DNA of 64,000 nucleotides from an uncultured Maribacter sp. (GTDB lineage Bacteria; Bacteroidota; Bacteroidia; Flavobacteriales; Flavobacteriaceae): contig NZ_CANMRY010000005.1 of the NCBI RefSeq assembly GCF_947500405.1, positions 186,001 through 250,000 on the forward strand. The letters run 5' to 3'. The notes beneath the pieces were generated by a model. The model worked only from the letters and a program-made list of their open reading frames with translations. It did not search any database and was not told the DNA's origin. Shown one piece after another: positions 19,019 through 28,331 of the stretch. The translations under genes were made by a program, and so were the position numbers. Each line of letters begins with the position of its first letter. The first letter of the stretch is position 1.

Positions 19019-19711
19019 ATGAAAAAAAATATTCTCATAATTGGTGGCTCTAGTGGTATTGGAAAAACTATAGTAAATAATATAATGGAAGAGTATAATT
19101 TATATGTTGCAAACAGGTCTAAAGAAAATAGTAACCTAGAAGATGTAACGTATATAAAATTTGATGCTACTAAAGACAACTTAGAAACTTCATTATTACC
19201 AGATGTTCTTCATGGATTAATATACTGTCCAGGTAATATAAATCTAAAACCCTTTAAAATACTAAAAACGGAGTCTTTTCGTGAGGATATGGAAATTAAC
19301 TTTTTCAGTTTAGTTAATATAGTAAAGAGTGTTATTCCTATAATGACGGATGAAGCAAGTATTGTTTTATTTAGTACTGTTGCTGTTGGTACTGGCATGC
19401 CTTTTCATACAAGTATTGCTGCTGCTAAAGGTGCTATTGAAGGTTTTGCAAAATCACTGGCTGCAGAATATGCCCCAAAAATTAGAGTAAATGTAATTGC
19501 TCCTTCCTTAGTAGATACTCCTTTATCCAAACGCTTATTAAACAATGACAAAAGAAGAGAAGCAATGGCCAACAGACATCCTTTAAAGAGAATTGGCAAT
19601 ACAGAAGATATTGCAAGTATGGCTGGTTTTTTAATCAGTAATAAAAGTACCTGGATTACAGGTCAAACAATAGGAATAGATGGTGGTTTATCTCAAATAA
19701 ATAAAGGGTAA
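19019..19711 (+). CDS. Short-chain dehydrogenase/reductase
   Basis: A 230-residue classical SDR with a glycine-rich cofactor motif near the N-terminus (IGGSSGIGKT, ~8-17), the NN[SAG]-type segment changed to IYCPGNIN (~68-75), and a C-terminal IDGGLSQI. The catalytic Tyr-X3-Lys is not canonical: the equivalent region reads HTSIAAAKGAI, with His or Thr where Tyr is expected. It may be a weak or divergent oxidoreductase. It sits between the SRPBCC and photolyase genes with 1-bp spacing and is probably translationally coupled. Confidence 0.85.
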   Translation: MKKNILIIGGSSGIGKTIVNNIMEEYNLYVANRSKENSNLEDVTYIKFDATKDNLETSLLPDVLHGLIYCPGNINLKPFKILKTESFREDMEINFFSLVNIVKSVIPIMTDEASIVLFSTVAVGTGMPFHTSIAAAKGAIEGFAKSLAAEYAPKIRVNVIAPSLVDTPLSKRLLNNDKRREAMANRHPLKRIGNTEDIASMAGFLISNKSTWITGQTIGIDGGLSQINKG

Positions 19712-19712
19712 A

Positions 19713-21023
19713 ATGAAGATAAAGGTTTCTATTTTTTGGTTTAGAAGAGATTTACGTTTACATGATAATGTTGGTTTTTATAACGCATTGCAAAGTGGAA
19801 ATCCAGTTCTTCCTATTTTTATTTTTGACAAAATTATTTTAGACAAGCTTCCTAAAAATGATGCTAGAGTTAGCTTTATTCACAAAACTCTTCAAGAAAT
19901 GAGAGAAACACTCTCTAAAAAATACAGTAGTTCACTAGCTGTATTTTATAACGACCCCAAAGAAGTCTTTAAGAATCTTTCTGACAACTATAATATAGAA
20001 ACTATTTTTACAAATCATGACTATGAACCCTATGCCATAAAAAGGGATTTAGAAATTCAAAAAATATTAGGTGATAAAAAAATAGGCTTTAAATCTTTTA
20101 AAGATCAAGTAGTTTTTGAAAAGGGAGATATTTTAAAAGCAGACACTACACCTTACGTAGTATACACACCCTATAAAAATAAGTGGAAAACACAATTTAA
20201 TCCTAATGCACACTTAAAACAATTCCCTAGTGAAACCATTTTAAATAATTGTATTAAAGATAGTAATACAGAAAATATAACTTTAAAAGAAATTGGTTTT
20301 ACTCCTTCGTCCATAAAAGTAGAAAACCCTACTACCACTCCACTTTTAATTCAACACTACGAGGAAACAAGAAACTTCCCAGCAAAAGAAAATGGCACTT
20401 CAAAATTAGGTCCACATTTACGATTTGGAACCGTATCCATTAGAAAAATGTTACAAAAAGCAATTAATGAAGACAATGAGGTTTTCTGGAATGAATTAAT
20501 TTGGAGAGAATTTTTTATGCAAATTCTTTGGCATTTTCCCAAGACCGTTAATTATTCTTTTAAACCAAAATACGATAGAATAGATTGGAGAAATAACGAA
20601 CAAGAATTTGTAGCATGGAAAAACGGTAAAACTGGCTATCCTTTAGTCGATGCTGGAATGCGAGAATTAAATACAACTGGTTATATGCATAATAGAGTGC
20701 GTATGCTTACCGCTAGTTTTCTATGCAAACATTTATTAATAGATTGGCGTTGGGGAGAAGCTTATTTTGCAGAAAAACTATTAGACTATGAATTAAGTTC
20801 TAACATAGGTAACTGGCAATGGGCTTCTGGTAGTGGTGTAGATGCTGCACCTTATTTTAGAATTTTTAACCCTACTACACAAATAAAAAAATTTGATAAC
20901 AAGTTAGAGTACATAAATAAATGGGTTCCAGAATTTCAGGAACTAAATTATCCTTCCAAAATTGTAGACCATACTTTTGCAAGAGAACGCTGTTTAAAAG
21001 CTTATAAAGAAGCTCTAAATTAA
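19713..21023 (+). CDS. phrB: Cryptochrome/deoxyribodipyrimidine photolyase
   Basis: A light-driven flavoenzyme that reverses cyclobutane pyrimidine dimers (class I photolyase family). The 436-residue protein has the N-terminal antenna Rossmann domain (FWFRRDLRLHDNVGFYNAL, ~9-27) and the FAD domain with WREFFMQILWHFP (~268), GYPLVDAGMRELNTTGYMHN (~309) and the DNA/FAD-binding SNIGNWQWASGSGVDAAPYF stretch (~369). The Asn and Trp residues expected near FAD are present. Repair of CPDs is likely, but a cryptochrome-like signalling role cannot be excluded. It is the last gene of a three-gene operon. Confidence 0.92.
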   Translation: MKIKVSIFWFRRDLRLHDNVGFYNALQSGNPVLPIFIFDKIILDKLPKNDARVSFIHKTLQEMRETLSKKYSSSLAVFYNDPKEVFKNLSDNYNIETIFTNHDYEPYAIKRDLEIQKILGDKKIGFKSFKDQVVFEKGDILKADTTPYVVYTPYKNKWKTQFNPNAHLKQFPSETILNNCIKDSNTENITLKEIGFTPSSIKVENPTTTPLLIQHYEETRNFPAKENGTSKLGPHLRFGTVSIRKMLQKAINEDNEVFWNELIWREFFMQILWHFPKTVNYSFKPKYDRIDWRNNEQEFVAWKNGKTGYPLVDAGMRELNTTGYMHNRVRMLTASFLCKHLLIDWRWGEAYFAEKLLDYELSSNIGNWQWASGSGVDAAPYFRIFNPTTQIKKFDNKLEYINKWVPEFQELNYPSKIVDHTFARERCLKAYKEALN

Positions 21024-21104
21024 AATGAAAATAATAACAATATATTAAAACTCTAATCTTAAATTTTTAATTACTTTTAAAAAGTAATTAAAAAAACATA
21101 CAAA

Positions 21105-21467
21105 ATGAACACTCAAGAAGTTGCAAATAAATGGCGTAAAATGTGTGCTGAAGGTAAAAATTTAGAATGTATTACTGAATTATATGCAGAGGATATTGTT
21201 AGTAAAGAAATGCCCGGTATGCCTGGAGAATTAATCACTGGCAAGCAAAATGTTTGGAATAAAAGTAAAGATTGGTTAGAAAGTGTAGAGGATTTTCATG
21301 CAAGTGAAATTTCTGAGCCAGTTGTAGCTGGAAACTTTTTTACTGCAAAAATGACTTTTGACTGTACTTTTAAAGAAAGAGGAAGACAGCAAATGGAAGA
21401 ACTTTGTGTTTATGAAGTAAAAGATGGAAAAATTGCTAGTGAGCAGTATTTATACTCAATGGGGTAA
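21105..21467 (+). CDS. SnoaL/NTF2-like protein
   Basis: A 120-residue cone-shaped alpha+beta barrel protein of the SnoaL-like group. The N-terminal helix TQEVANKWRKMCAEGKNLEC and the segment ITELYAEDIVSKEMPG are typical, and the C-terminal strands include MEELCVYEVKDGKIASEQY. Some relatives are isomerases or cyclases and many have no known reaction. It stands alone between the photolyase operon and a GNAT remnant, and no operon partner is evident. Confidence 0.8.
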   Translation: MNTQEVANKWRKMCAEGKNLECITELYAEDIVSKEMPGMPGELITGKQNVWNKSKDWLESVEDFHASEISEPVVAGNFFTAKMTFDCTFKERGRQQMEELCVYEVKDGKIASEQYLYSMG

Positions 21468-21498
21468 TAATTTAATAAAAATATAATTCCTGTAAAGA

Positions 21499-21928
21499 TT
21501 GAGCAGTAGTTTAATAATAAAGCCCATTACTTATAAAAAAAACCTGGCCCATAAGGCATTCTGTGATGTATCCAGACTTTCCTTTACAACATTTTATATT
21601 AGAAAAAGATTCTGAAGGCATTCATTTTGGAGGTTATGTAAAAGATGAGTTAGTCTGTGTAGTTTCTTTATTTATAAATAATAAAGAAGCACAGTTTAGA
21701 AAATTAGCCACCAAAGAAACACATCAGAAAAATGGGTATGGTACAAAAATGATAAACCACCTTTTAGAGTATTCAAAAAAGAATAACGTAACAAAGTTTT
21801 GGTGTAATGCCAGAGAAAACAAAGCAAGCTTTTATCATAAATTTGGTTTAAAAGAAACGAATAAAACTTATGTAAATTCAGGAATAAACTTTGTAATAAT
21901 GGAACTTAATTTTTTAACAAAACAATGA
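21499..21928 (+). pseudogene. GNAT N-acetyltransferase, frameshifted in an eight-A tract
   Basis: The open frame from 21563 gives a 121-residue acetyltransferase lacking its N-terminus (acetyl-CoA loop ETHQKNGYGTKMINHLLEYS ~53-72). The same frame is open upstream to a stop at 21518 and encodes KKTWPIRHSVMYPDFPL, clearly family sequence, but has no start codon. The other frame contains a TTG (21499) followed by SSSLIIKPITYKK, the missing first strand. Deleting one A from the run 21535-21542 joins them. The gene is thus split by +1 at a homopolymer: a true inactivation, transcriptional slippage, or an assembly error. Its last codon overlaps the next gene (ATGA). Confidence 0.7.
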
Positions 21929-22371
21929 TGAAAAGAGCTATACTTTTATTCTTAATATTAAAATGTTTTTCTGTTTGTTCCCAAGAATTTAATTTCCAAT
22001 ACGATCATTATTCCGTTATTGTAAAAGACTCTGATAAAAGTGCTGAGTTTTACAGCTCTATTTTAAAGCTAAAAGAAACCCCTCACCCTACTCTAGCAAA
22101 AGGGTTTAGATGGTTTATTATAAACAACAACTCTCAAATTCATTTAATTCAGAAAGAAAACCCAGAATACAAAAAACATAAATCTGTTCATTTATGTTTA
22201 GCAACCCAAAATCTTAAGGATTTTATAACTCATTTAAAAGAAAATAACATTACGTATTACAATTGGCCCGGCACTAAAAATGCAATTACTGTTAGAGCAG
22301 ATGGCGTACAACAAATTTATTTTCAAGACCCAGATGGGTATTGGATAGAGATTAATGATGCTAAACATTAA
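21925..22371 (+). CDS. Exported VOC (glyoxalase/dioxygenase-fold) protein
   Basis: A 148-residue single VOC module with a cleavable signal (about 1-20, ending VCSQ), so it acts outside the cytoplasm, which is unusual for this family. Metal-binding candidates are His in FQYDHYSVIVKD (~27), the His pair around KSVHLCLA, and Glu in DPDGYWIEIND (~143). The substrate is unknown. It overlaps the upstream acetyltransferase by 4 nt and lies 6 bp before the pirin gene, so the three are probably one transcript. Confidence 0.8.
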   Translation: MMKRAILLFLILKCFSVCSQEFNFQYDHYSVIVKDSDKSAEFYSSILKLKETPHPTLAKGFRWFIINNNSQIHLIQKENPEYKKHKSVHLCLATQNLKDFITHLKENNITYYNWPGTKNAITVRADGVQQIYFQDPDGYWIEINDAKH

Positions 22372-22377
22372 AAAACA

Positions 22378-23373
22378 ATGAATTCAATAAAAAACATTTT
22401 TCCACTTGGTTTTCCTTGGCAAACGCAAGACCCTTTTCTTTTTTGTGCATATCATTATGATTTGTATCCTAAAGGCAATGAAGAAATGGGACCTGCAGTA
22501 TCTTTAAAAGGCAGAAATTTAGGTAATGATTTTACCATTAAAGATGGTTGGCGAATGTATCATGGAAAAACTATTCCGGGGTTTCCATCACACCCACACA
22601 GAGGTTTTGAAACCATTTCTATTGCAAATAAAGGTTTTTGCGATCATTCAGACTCTTTAGGTGCTGCAGGTAGGTTTGGCAACGGAGATGTACAATGGAT
22701 GACTGCCGGAGCTGGTGTGCAACATTCCGAAATGTTTCCTTTATTAAATACCGAAGAAAAAAACCCTTTAGAGTTTTTTCAAATATGGCTAAACCTAGCT
22801 AAAAAAGATAAATTTGTAGCACCGCATTTTGCAATGTTATGGAATGAAGATATTCCTATAATAAAAAATACTTCTTCCACTATTAAAGTAATTGCTGGAA
22901 CTTATAACAAAGTTAATGCATGCAACCCTGCTCCTAATTCATGGGCTGCAAATACTGAAAATGAAGTAGCTATATGGACACTACATTTAGAAGCTAATAC
23001 AAGTTTTAGTTTACCTGCTTCTAAAAATGATATAAACAGAACACTATATTTTTATGATGGAGATGCTATTCTTATAGAAGACAAAACTATTACTCCAAAT
23101 CATGGTATAGATTTAATTTCTAATAAAGAAACAACTATAAAAGTAGGCAAAGAAAAAGCACATATATTACTATTACAAGGTAAACCTATTAAAGAACCTA
23201 TTGTACAACATGGCCCTTTTGTAATGAATACAGAGACAGAAATAAGAGATACTATGAAAGAATATGGTCTTACTCAATTTGGTGGGTGGCCATGGCAATA
23301 CGCGGATAACGTACATCCAAAAGAAAAGGGAAGATTTGCCAAATACCCAGACGGAACTTTAATTGAAAAATAG
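22378..23373 (+). CDS. Pirin-family bicupin protein
   Basis: A 331-residue cytoplasmic bicupin. The N-terminal cupin has the metal-binding motif FPSHPHRGFETIS (~70-82) and the second His/Glu set in QWMTAGAGVQHSEM (~108-121), the iron site of pirins. Some pirins are quercetin dioxygenases or redox-sensing cofactors; no substrate can be assigned here. The protein is longer than most pirins (~230-290 residues) because of a C-terminal extension (~280-331) ending with FAKYPDGTLIEK. It is followed by a bidirectional terminator. Confidence 0.88.
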   Translation: MNSIKNIFPLGFPWQTQDPFLFCAYHYDLYPKGNEEMGPAVSLKGRNLGNDFTIKDGWRMYHGKTIPGFPSHPHRGFETISIANKGFCDHSDSLGAAGRFGNGDVQWMTAGAGVQHSEMFPLLNTEEKNPLEFFQIWLNLAKKDKFVAPHFAMLWNEDIPIIKNTSSTIKVIAGTYNKVNACNPAPNSWAANTENEVAIWTLHLEANTSFSLPASKNDINRTLYFYDGDAILIEDKTITPNHGIDLISNKETTIKVGKEKAHILLLQGKPIKEPIVQHGPFVMNTETEIRDTMKEYGLTQFGGWPWQYADNVHPKEKGRFAKYPDGTLIEK

Positions 23374-23380
23374 GTTAATA

Positions 23381-23408
23381 AAAAAGCAACTCGTATGAGT
23401 TGCTTTTT
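23381..23408. terminator. Bidirectional terminator between pirin gene and murA
   Basis: AAAAAGCAACTC pairs with GAGTTGCTTTTT around a GTAT loop. T-runs exist on both strands. Confidence 0.85.
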
Positions 23409-23431
23409 TATTTTATACTCCAAAAGGTATT

Positions 23432-24739
23432 TTACACACGAACAATTTTTGCTCCAATAGCACGTAAACGCTCGTCTATATTTTCATACCCACGATCTAT
23501 TTGCTCAATATTATGAATAGTAGACTCTCCTTTTGCTGATAAAGCTGCAATTAATAAAGAAACTCCTGCTCTAATATCTGGGGAGGTCATTGTTGTTGCC
23601 TTTAAACTAGATTTAAAATCGTGTCCCATAACAGTTGCTCTATGAGGGTCACAAAGAATAATTTTAGCGCCCATATCTATTAACTTATCTACAAAAAATA
23701 ACCTGCTTTCAAACATTTTTTGATGAATAAGTACTTCTCCCCTTGCCTGTGAAGCTACCACCAAAATAATACTTAAAATATCTGGCGTAAGTCCTGGCCA
23801 AGGTGCGTCTGCAATAGTTAATATAGAACCATCTATATAATTCTGAATTTCATAACCATCCTTATGACAAGGAATATAAATATCATCGCCTTTCTTTTCT
23901 ACAGTAACACCAAGCTTTCTAAAAGTAGTAGGTATTTGCCCTAAATCTTTCCAACTTACATTTTTAATGGTTAACTCACTTTTTGTCATTGCAGCAAGAC
24001 CAATCCAACTACCAATTTCAATCATATCTGGTAGCATAGTATGCTCAGTACCACCAAGAGAATCTACCCCTTGAATAATAAGCATATTAGAACCTATTCC
24101 AGATATTTTTGCTCCCATACGCACTAACATTTTACAAAGTTGTTGCAAATAAGGTTCACAAGCAGCATTATAAATAGTGGTTTCACCTTCTGCTAAAACA
24201 GCTGCCATTACAATATTAGCAGTTCCTGTAACAGAAGCTTCATCTAGTAACATGTATGTTCCTTTGAGCTTTTTAGCTTCTACACCATAAAAATGTTCTT
24301 CTTTATTGTATCTAAATTTTGCGCCAAGATTAATAAATCCTTCAAAATGGGTATCCAATCTTCTACGACCAATTTTATCACCACCTGGTTTTGGAATGTA
24401 CCCTTTTCCAAAACGTGCTAATAAAGGGCCTACAAGCATTATAGAACCTCTAAGTCCTCTACCATCTTGTTTAAATTGGTCAGATTGTAAATATTCTAAA
24501 TTAACATCATCTGCTTTAAAAGTGTAAGTTCCCTTACCTCTTTTTTGGATTTTTACACCCAAATCTTCTAGTAAAGCAATAAGTTTATTAACATCGACAA
24601 TATCTGGAATGTTATTTATTGTCACTTTTTCTGAAGTTAGTAATACTGCACAAAGTATTTGTAAAGCTTCATTTTTTGCACCTTGAGGTGTTATTTCACC
24701 AGATAAGGCATGACCACCTTCAATCTTAAATGTTCCCAT
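23432..24739 (-). CDS. murA: UDP-N-acetylglucosamine 1-carboxyvinyltransferase MurA (Asp-type active site)
   Basis: Catalyses the first committed step of peptidoglycan synthesis, transfer of enolpyruvate from PEP to UDP-GlcNAc. The 435-residue protein has the substrate-binding KNEALQ (Lys22, Asn23) and the loop PGGDKIGRRRLDTH. The residue aligned with the fosfomycin-target Cys115 of E. coli is Asp (residue 121), a replacement known to keep activity but prevent covalent inactivation. It starts 18 bp after DUF4290, with which it forms an operon. Confidence 0.95.
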   Translation of the reverse strand: MGTFKIEGGHALSGEITPQGAKNEALQILCAVLLTSEKVTINNIPDIVDVNKLIALLEDLGVKIQKRGKGTYTFKADDVNLEYLQSDQFKQDGRGLRGSIMLVGPLLARFGKGYIPKPGGDKIGRRRLDTHFEGFINLGAKFRYNKEEHFYGVEAKKLKGTYMLLDEASVTGTANIVMAAVLAEGETTIYNAACEPYLQQLCKMLVRMGAKISGIGSNMLIIQGVDSLGGTEHTMLPDMIEIGSWIGLAAMTKSELTIKNVSWKDLGQIPTTFRKLGVTVEKKGDDIYIPCHKDGYEIQNYIDGSILTIADAPWPGLTPDILSIILVVASQARGEVLIHQKMFESRLFFVDKLIDMGAKIILCDPHRATVMGHDFKSSLKATTMTSPDIRAGVSLLIAALSAKGESTIHNIEQIDRGYENIDERLRAIGAKIVRV

Positions 24740-24757
24740 GTAGTTGTATGAAGAAGT

Positions 24758-25414
24758 TTAATAGCGTTTTTTACCGCGATTATTATTTTTTGAATATTTT
24801 TTTCCTGAATTATTATTTCTAGGTGTTTTTGCAACTCTATTTTTTAAAAACTGACCGCTATCCGTTAAAGTAACTTCTTCTGTTTTTAAATCAATTTTAC
24901 CATCACTCAACTCATGCAAATGCTTAAATATAGCTTTATCATCTACAGTGTCTTTATTCCAGTTTAGATAGCACTTTTTCATATGGTTTGCTATTGCAAA
25001 CTCTAAACCTTCACGCATATCTCCTTTTTCCCATTCTACAGCAACATCAATCATACGTTTAATATTGTTTCCATAAAAACGATACTTTGGAAAATTCTGA
25101 GGATACTCTAATGCTTCTGGTCTTTGTTTTAAAACCTCTTTGGAGGTAATAGGAAAAGGCGAGTCTACATCTAATTTAAAATCAGACATAATAAACAATT
25201 GATCCCATAACTTATGCTGAAAATCTGGCACATCTCTTAAATGCGGCTGTAAATTGCCCATTACATCTATGATAGACTTTGCAATTTTGTTTCTTTCCTC
25301 GCGATCTTCTATAGATACCGCATGATCTACCATTTTCTGAAAATGACGGCCATATTCTGGTATTATTAAATGAGGACGTTCTGTATTGTACTCTAAGTTT
25401 TCTATTAAATTCAA
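24758..25414 (-). CDS. DUF4290 protein with basic tail
   Basis: A 218-residue cytoplasmic, largely helical protein. The N-terminal ~185 residues match the DUF4290 pattern (LEYNTERPHLIIPEYGRH, MVDHAVSIEDREERN). The C-terminal ~35 residues are a disordered Lys/Arg/Asn-rich tail ending GKKRY that could bind nucleic acid. The family is nearly confined to Bacteroidota and is usually next to murA, as here; its function is unknown. Confidence 0.88.
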   Translation of the reverse strand: MNLIENLEYNTERPHLIIPEYGRHFQKMVDHAVSIEDREERNKIAKSIIDVMGNLQPHLRDVPDFQHKLWDQLFIMSDFKLDVDSPFPITSKEVLKQRPEALEYPQNFPKYRFYGNNIKRMIDVAVEWEKGDMREGLEFAIANHMKKCYLNWNKDTVDDKAIFKHLHELSDGKIDLKTEEVTLTDSGQFLKNRVAKTPRNNNSGKKYSKNNNRGKKRY

Positions 25415-25502
25415 ATTAAAAGTTTTAGGCTTTTATAAGTATAAAAGTGAAGTATTTTTATAACGACTGCAAAATAAGAAAATTATACTATATATTATTA
25501 TT

Positions 25503-25790
25503 TTATAAGGATATTACACCCTCTATCTGTGTTACCTCTTTATATTTAGCTACAACAGCTTCCGGATTTTTTAGAGTCACTGTTATAGAAAGGCTTGTAT
25601 ATTTTCCATTTTTAGATTTTTTAGACTCAATAACCGCTCCTGTATTATCAAAAATAGCATTAATAGCATCTATCTTTTCTTTCTTGCTAAGTACAATAAA
25701 TTTATACAAATAGGTAGAAGGCCATTTTGATGTATCATACAATTGCTCAATTAGTTTTTTATAAAACTCTTCGGATTTTTCAGTATCCAT
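25503..25790 (-). CDS. DUF493 family protein
   Basis: A 95-residue alpha/beta (ferredoxin-like) protein. The pattern YKFIVLSKKEKIDAINAIF, followed by strand ..YTSLSITVTLKNPEAVVAKYKEV.., fits the DUF493/YbeD family, whose members are proposed regulatory proteins. It lies 88 bp upstream of DUF4290 on the same strand and may share its transcript. An ATG lies at 25790-25788; no other start is plausible. Confidence 0.85.
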   Translation of the reverse strand: MDTEKSEEFYKKLIEQLYDTSKWPSTYLYKFIVLSKKEKIDAINAIFDNTGAVIESKKSKNGKYTSLSITVTLKNPEAVVAKYKEVTQIEGVISL

Positions 25791-25880
25791 TTTTATTTCT
25801 TTTTACACAAAGATAGTAGTTAGTTACTAATTTTTTTATCCTTTAGGTTTCCTTACTTTTGTTTCTATAAATTTTAAAGT

Positions 25881-26453
25881 TTGAATCCAAAAAAAATAGT
25901 AATTACTGGTGGCCCAGGAACAGGTAAAACCTCGGTAATAAACGCTTTAGAAAATGAAGGTTTTTATTGTTTTCATGAAATAATAAGAACTATGACTTTA
26001 GAAGCCAAAAAAGAATTAGATCAAAGCTCTTTAGCATCTAATCCCCTAGCTTTTGTAAAAGACCCTAATGCTTTTAATGATATGCTTTTTAATGGCAGAT
26101 ACAAGCAGTTTATAGATGCAAACAGTCGTAAAGAAAATATACTTTTTTTTGACAGAGGAATTCCAGATGTACTAGCTTATATGGATTATTTTAAACAAGA
26201 ATATCCAGAGAATTACATAGGTACTTGTATGGATTATAAGTACTCTCAAATTTTTATTTTACCTCCTTGGAAAGAGATCTATGTTTCAGATAATGAACGA
26301 CTAGAAAATTTTAAAGAAGCAGTTGAAATTCATAATCATTTAGAAAAAACATATACTCGTTTTGGTTATAATACCATAACTGTCCCAACAGGAACTATTG
26401 CAGATAGAGTTTCCTTTATAAAAAAGAAAATAGATAGTGCTAACAAACCCTAA
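25881..26453 (+). CDS. AAA/P-loop ATPase of the AAA_28 (NadR/Ttd14-like) group
   Basis: A 190-residue P-loop NTPase with Walker A GGPGTGKTS (~10-18) and a Walker B-like FFDRGIPDVLAY (~90). The DRG motif and the size resemble nucleoside-kinase-like AAA_28 proteins. The substrate is unknown. Translation starts at TTG (25881), since no ATG precedes the Walker A motif in frame. The end overlaps the recQ start by 17 nt, so the two are coupled. Confidence 0.82.
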   Translation: MNPKKIVITGGPGTGKTSVINALENEGFYCFHEIIRTMTLEAKKELDQSSLASNPLAFVKDPNAFNDMLFNGRYKQFIDANSRKENILFFDRGIPDVLAYMDYFKQEYPENYIGTCMDYKYSQIFILPPWKEIYVSDNERLENFKEAVEIHNHLEKTYTRFGYNTITVPTGTIADRVSFIKKKIDSANKP

Positions 26454-28329
26454 AGATCTTCTTGAAAAATATTGGGGTTTTACAACCTTTAGAGGGTCAC
26501 AAGAAAAAATAATTAATGCCGTATTAAACGGTAAAGATGTTCTTGCTTTACTACCAACTGGCGGAGGAAAATCCTTGTGTTTTCAGTTACCTGCATTAGC
26601 TTTAGACGGTATTTGTATTGTAGTATCACCTTTAGTCGCATTAATACAAAACCAAGTAGACAGTTTACAAAAAAAGGGTATAAAAGCTATTGCTCTTACA
26701 GGTGGTATTCCTTTTAATGAAATAAATAATTTACTAGATAATTGTATCTATGGTAATTATAAGTTCCTATACTTATCTCCTGAGCGCTTAAAACAAGAAA
26801 TTGTTGCTACAAGAATACAACAAATGAATGTTAATCTTCTAGTTATAGATGAAGCGCATTGCATATCGCAATGGGGGCATGATTTTAGACCTGCATATTT
26901 AGAATGTACTAACCTAAAAACATTAGCTCCAAACATTCCAATGATTGCTTTAACAGCAACAGCTACACAACAAGTAGTAAAAGATATTGAAACAAACTTA
27001 AATTATAAGGACTCTCTTTTTATTAAAGACTCTTTCTATAGAAGCAATCTTGCATATAAAGTACTCTGGGACGAAAACAAAAAAGGCCGTCTAAAACAAC
27101 TATTTAGTGGAGTAGAAAAAAGCGGTATTGTATATGTAAGAAATAGAAAAAACACAATTGAGATCTCAAATTTTTTAAATCAAAATAATCTTAGTGCTAC
27201 TTTTTTCCATGGCGGACTTTCTAAAAAAGAAAAAGAAAAAAAGCTAGACTCTTGGTTAGCCAATGAAACTAACATTATGGTTGCTACTAATGCCTTTGGT
27301 ATGGGCATAGACAAACCAGATGTGCGTTTAGTGGTGCACTACCAAATACCAGATTGTATAGAAAATTACTTTCAAGAAGCTGGTAGAGCTGGTAGAGACA
27401 ATCAATTTTCTGAAGTAGTGCTTATTACCAACAAAACAGATGAAGAAAGGTTAAAAAAACAATTTCTAAGTGTTTTACCAGATGTAAAAACCTTAAAAGT
27501 TATTTATAGGAAATTAAGCAACTTTTTTCAAATTTCTTATGGAGAAGGGCACACTATAAAACAACAATTAAACTTTAATGAATTTTGCTCTAGATACTCC
27601 TTAAATCCTTTATTAACCTATAATTCGTTAAAAGTTTTAGACCAGAATTCGGTTATATCCTTATCAGAAGCATACCATATAAAAACAACTATACAATTTA
27701 TTACTACAAAAGAACAACTATTAAGTTATTTAGAAAAAAATGAATCTATTGCGTTAATTACGCAAGTAATATTAAGAACTTATGGAGGTATTTTTGAATT
27801 TGAAACCAAAATAGACACCTATCTTCTTGCTAAAAAAACAGGACAAAAAGAAGAATTAATTATTTCTATCCTAAAACAATTAGAAAAAGCAGAAATAATA
27901 ACCTACCAAGGAAAGCATAGCGATTTAGAAATAACGTATTTAATACCAAGAGAAGACGACCACACTATTAATAGATTTGCCAATAAAGTAGTAGAAAGGA
28001 ATACCATTAAAAAAAACCAAATAAAAGATATGCTCTCTTTTATTAATAATAATGCTATATGTAGAAGTAAACTATTACTAAAATATTTTGGAGAAGATAA
28101 AAGTGAAGATTGTGGTATATGTGATGTTTGCGTTGCTAAAAGTACAAAGCCTGACTTTAAAAAAATTTCAAAAGACATATTACAATTAATACACTCTAAA
28201 AGTTTTTCTTCTAGAGAAATTATACAACTCCTACCCTATTCAGAAACTAACCTAATATATACTTTACAACAATTATTAGAAAAAGGGTATTTAAAAATAA
28301 ATTCTAAAAACGAATACGAAATAAGCTAA
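26437..28329 (+). CDS. recQ: RecQ-family ATP-dependent DNA helicase
   Basis: A 3'-5' DNA helicase of 630 residues. It has the RecQ-specific motif 0 (YWGFTTFRGSQE), Walker A ALLPTGGGKSLCFQLP (~36-51), DEAHCISQWGHDFRPAY (~137), motif VI QEAGRAGRD, and the RecQ-Ct zinc site (C-X16-C-X2-C-X2-C around residues 547-570). No HRDC domain is present; the C-terminal ~60 residues resemble a winged helix. The start is GTG at 26437, overlapping the upstream ATPase gene. Bacteroidota often carry several RecQ paralogues; this is one of them. Confidence 0.93.
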   Translation: MLTNPKDLLEKYWGFTTFRGSQEKIINAVLNGKDVLALLPTGGGKSLCFQLPALALDGICIVVSPLVALIQNQVDSLQKKGIKAIALTGGIPFNEINNLLDNCIYGNYKFLYLSPERLKQEIVATRIQQMNVNLLVIDEAHCISQWGHDFRPAYLECTNLKTLAPNIPMIALTATATQQVVKDIETNLNYKDSLFIKDSFYRSNLAYKVLWDENKKGRLKQLFSGVEKSGIVYVRNRKNTIEISNFLNQNNLSATFFHGGLSKKEKEKKLDSWLANETNIMVATNAFGMGIDKPDVRLVVHYQIPDCIENYFQEAGRAGRDNQFSEVVLITNKTDEERLKKQFLSVLPDVKTLKVIYRKLSNFFQISYGEGHTIKQQLNFNEFCSRYSLNPLLTYNSLKVLDQNSVISLSEAYHIKTTIQFITTKEQLLSYLEKNESIALITQVILRTYGGIFEFETKIDTYLLAKKTGQKEELIISILKQLEKAEIITYQGKHSDLEITYLIPREDDHTINRFANKVVERNTIKKNQIKDMLSFINNNAICRSKLLLKYFGEDKSEDCGICDVCVAKSTKPDFKKISKDILQLIHSKSFSSREIIQLLPYSETNLIYTLQQLLEKGYLKINSKNEYEIS

Positions 28330-28331
28330 AA

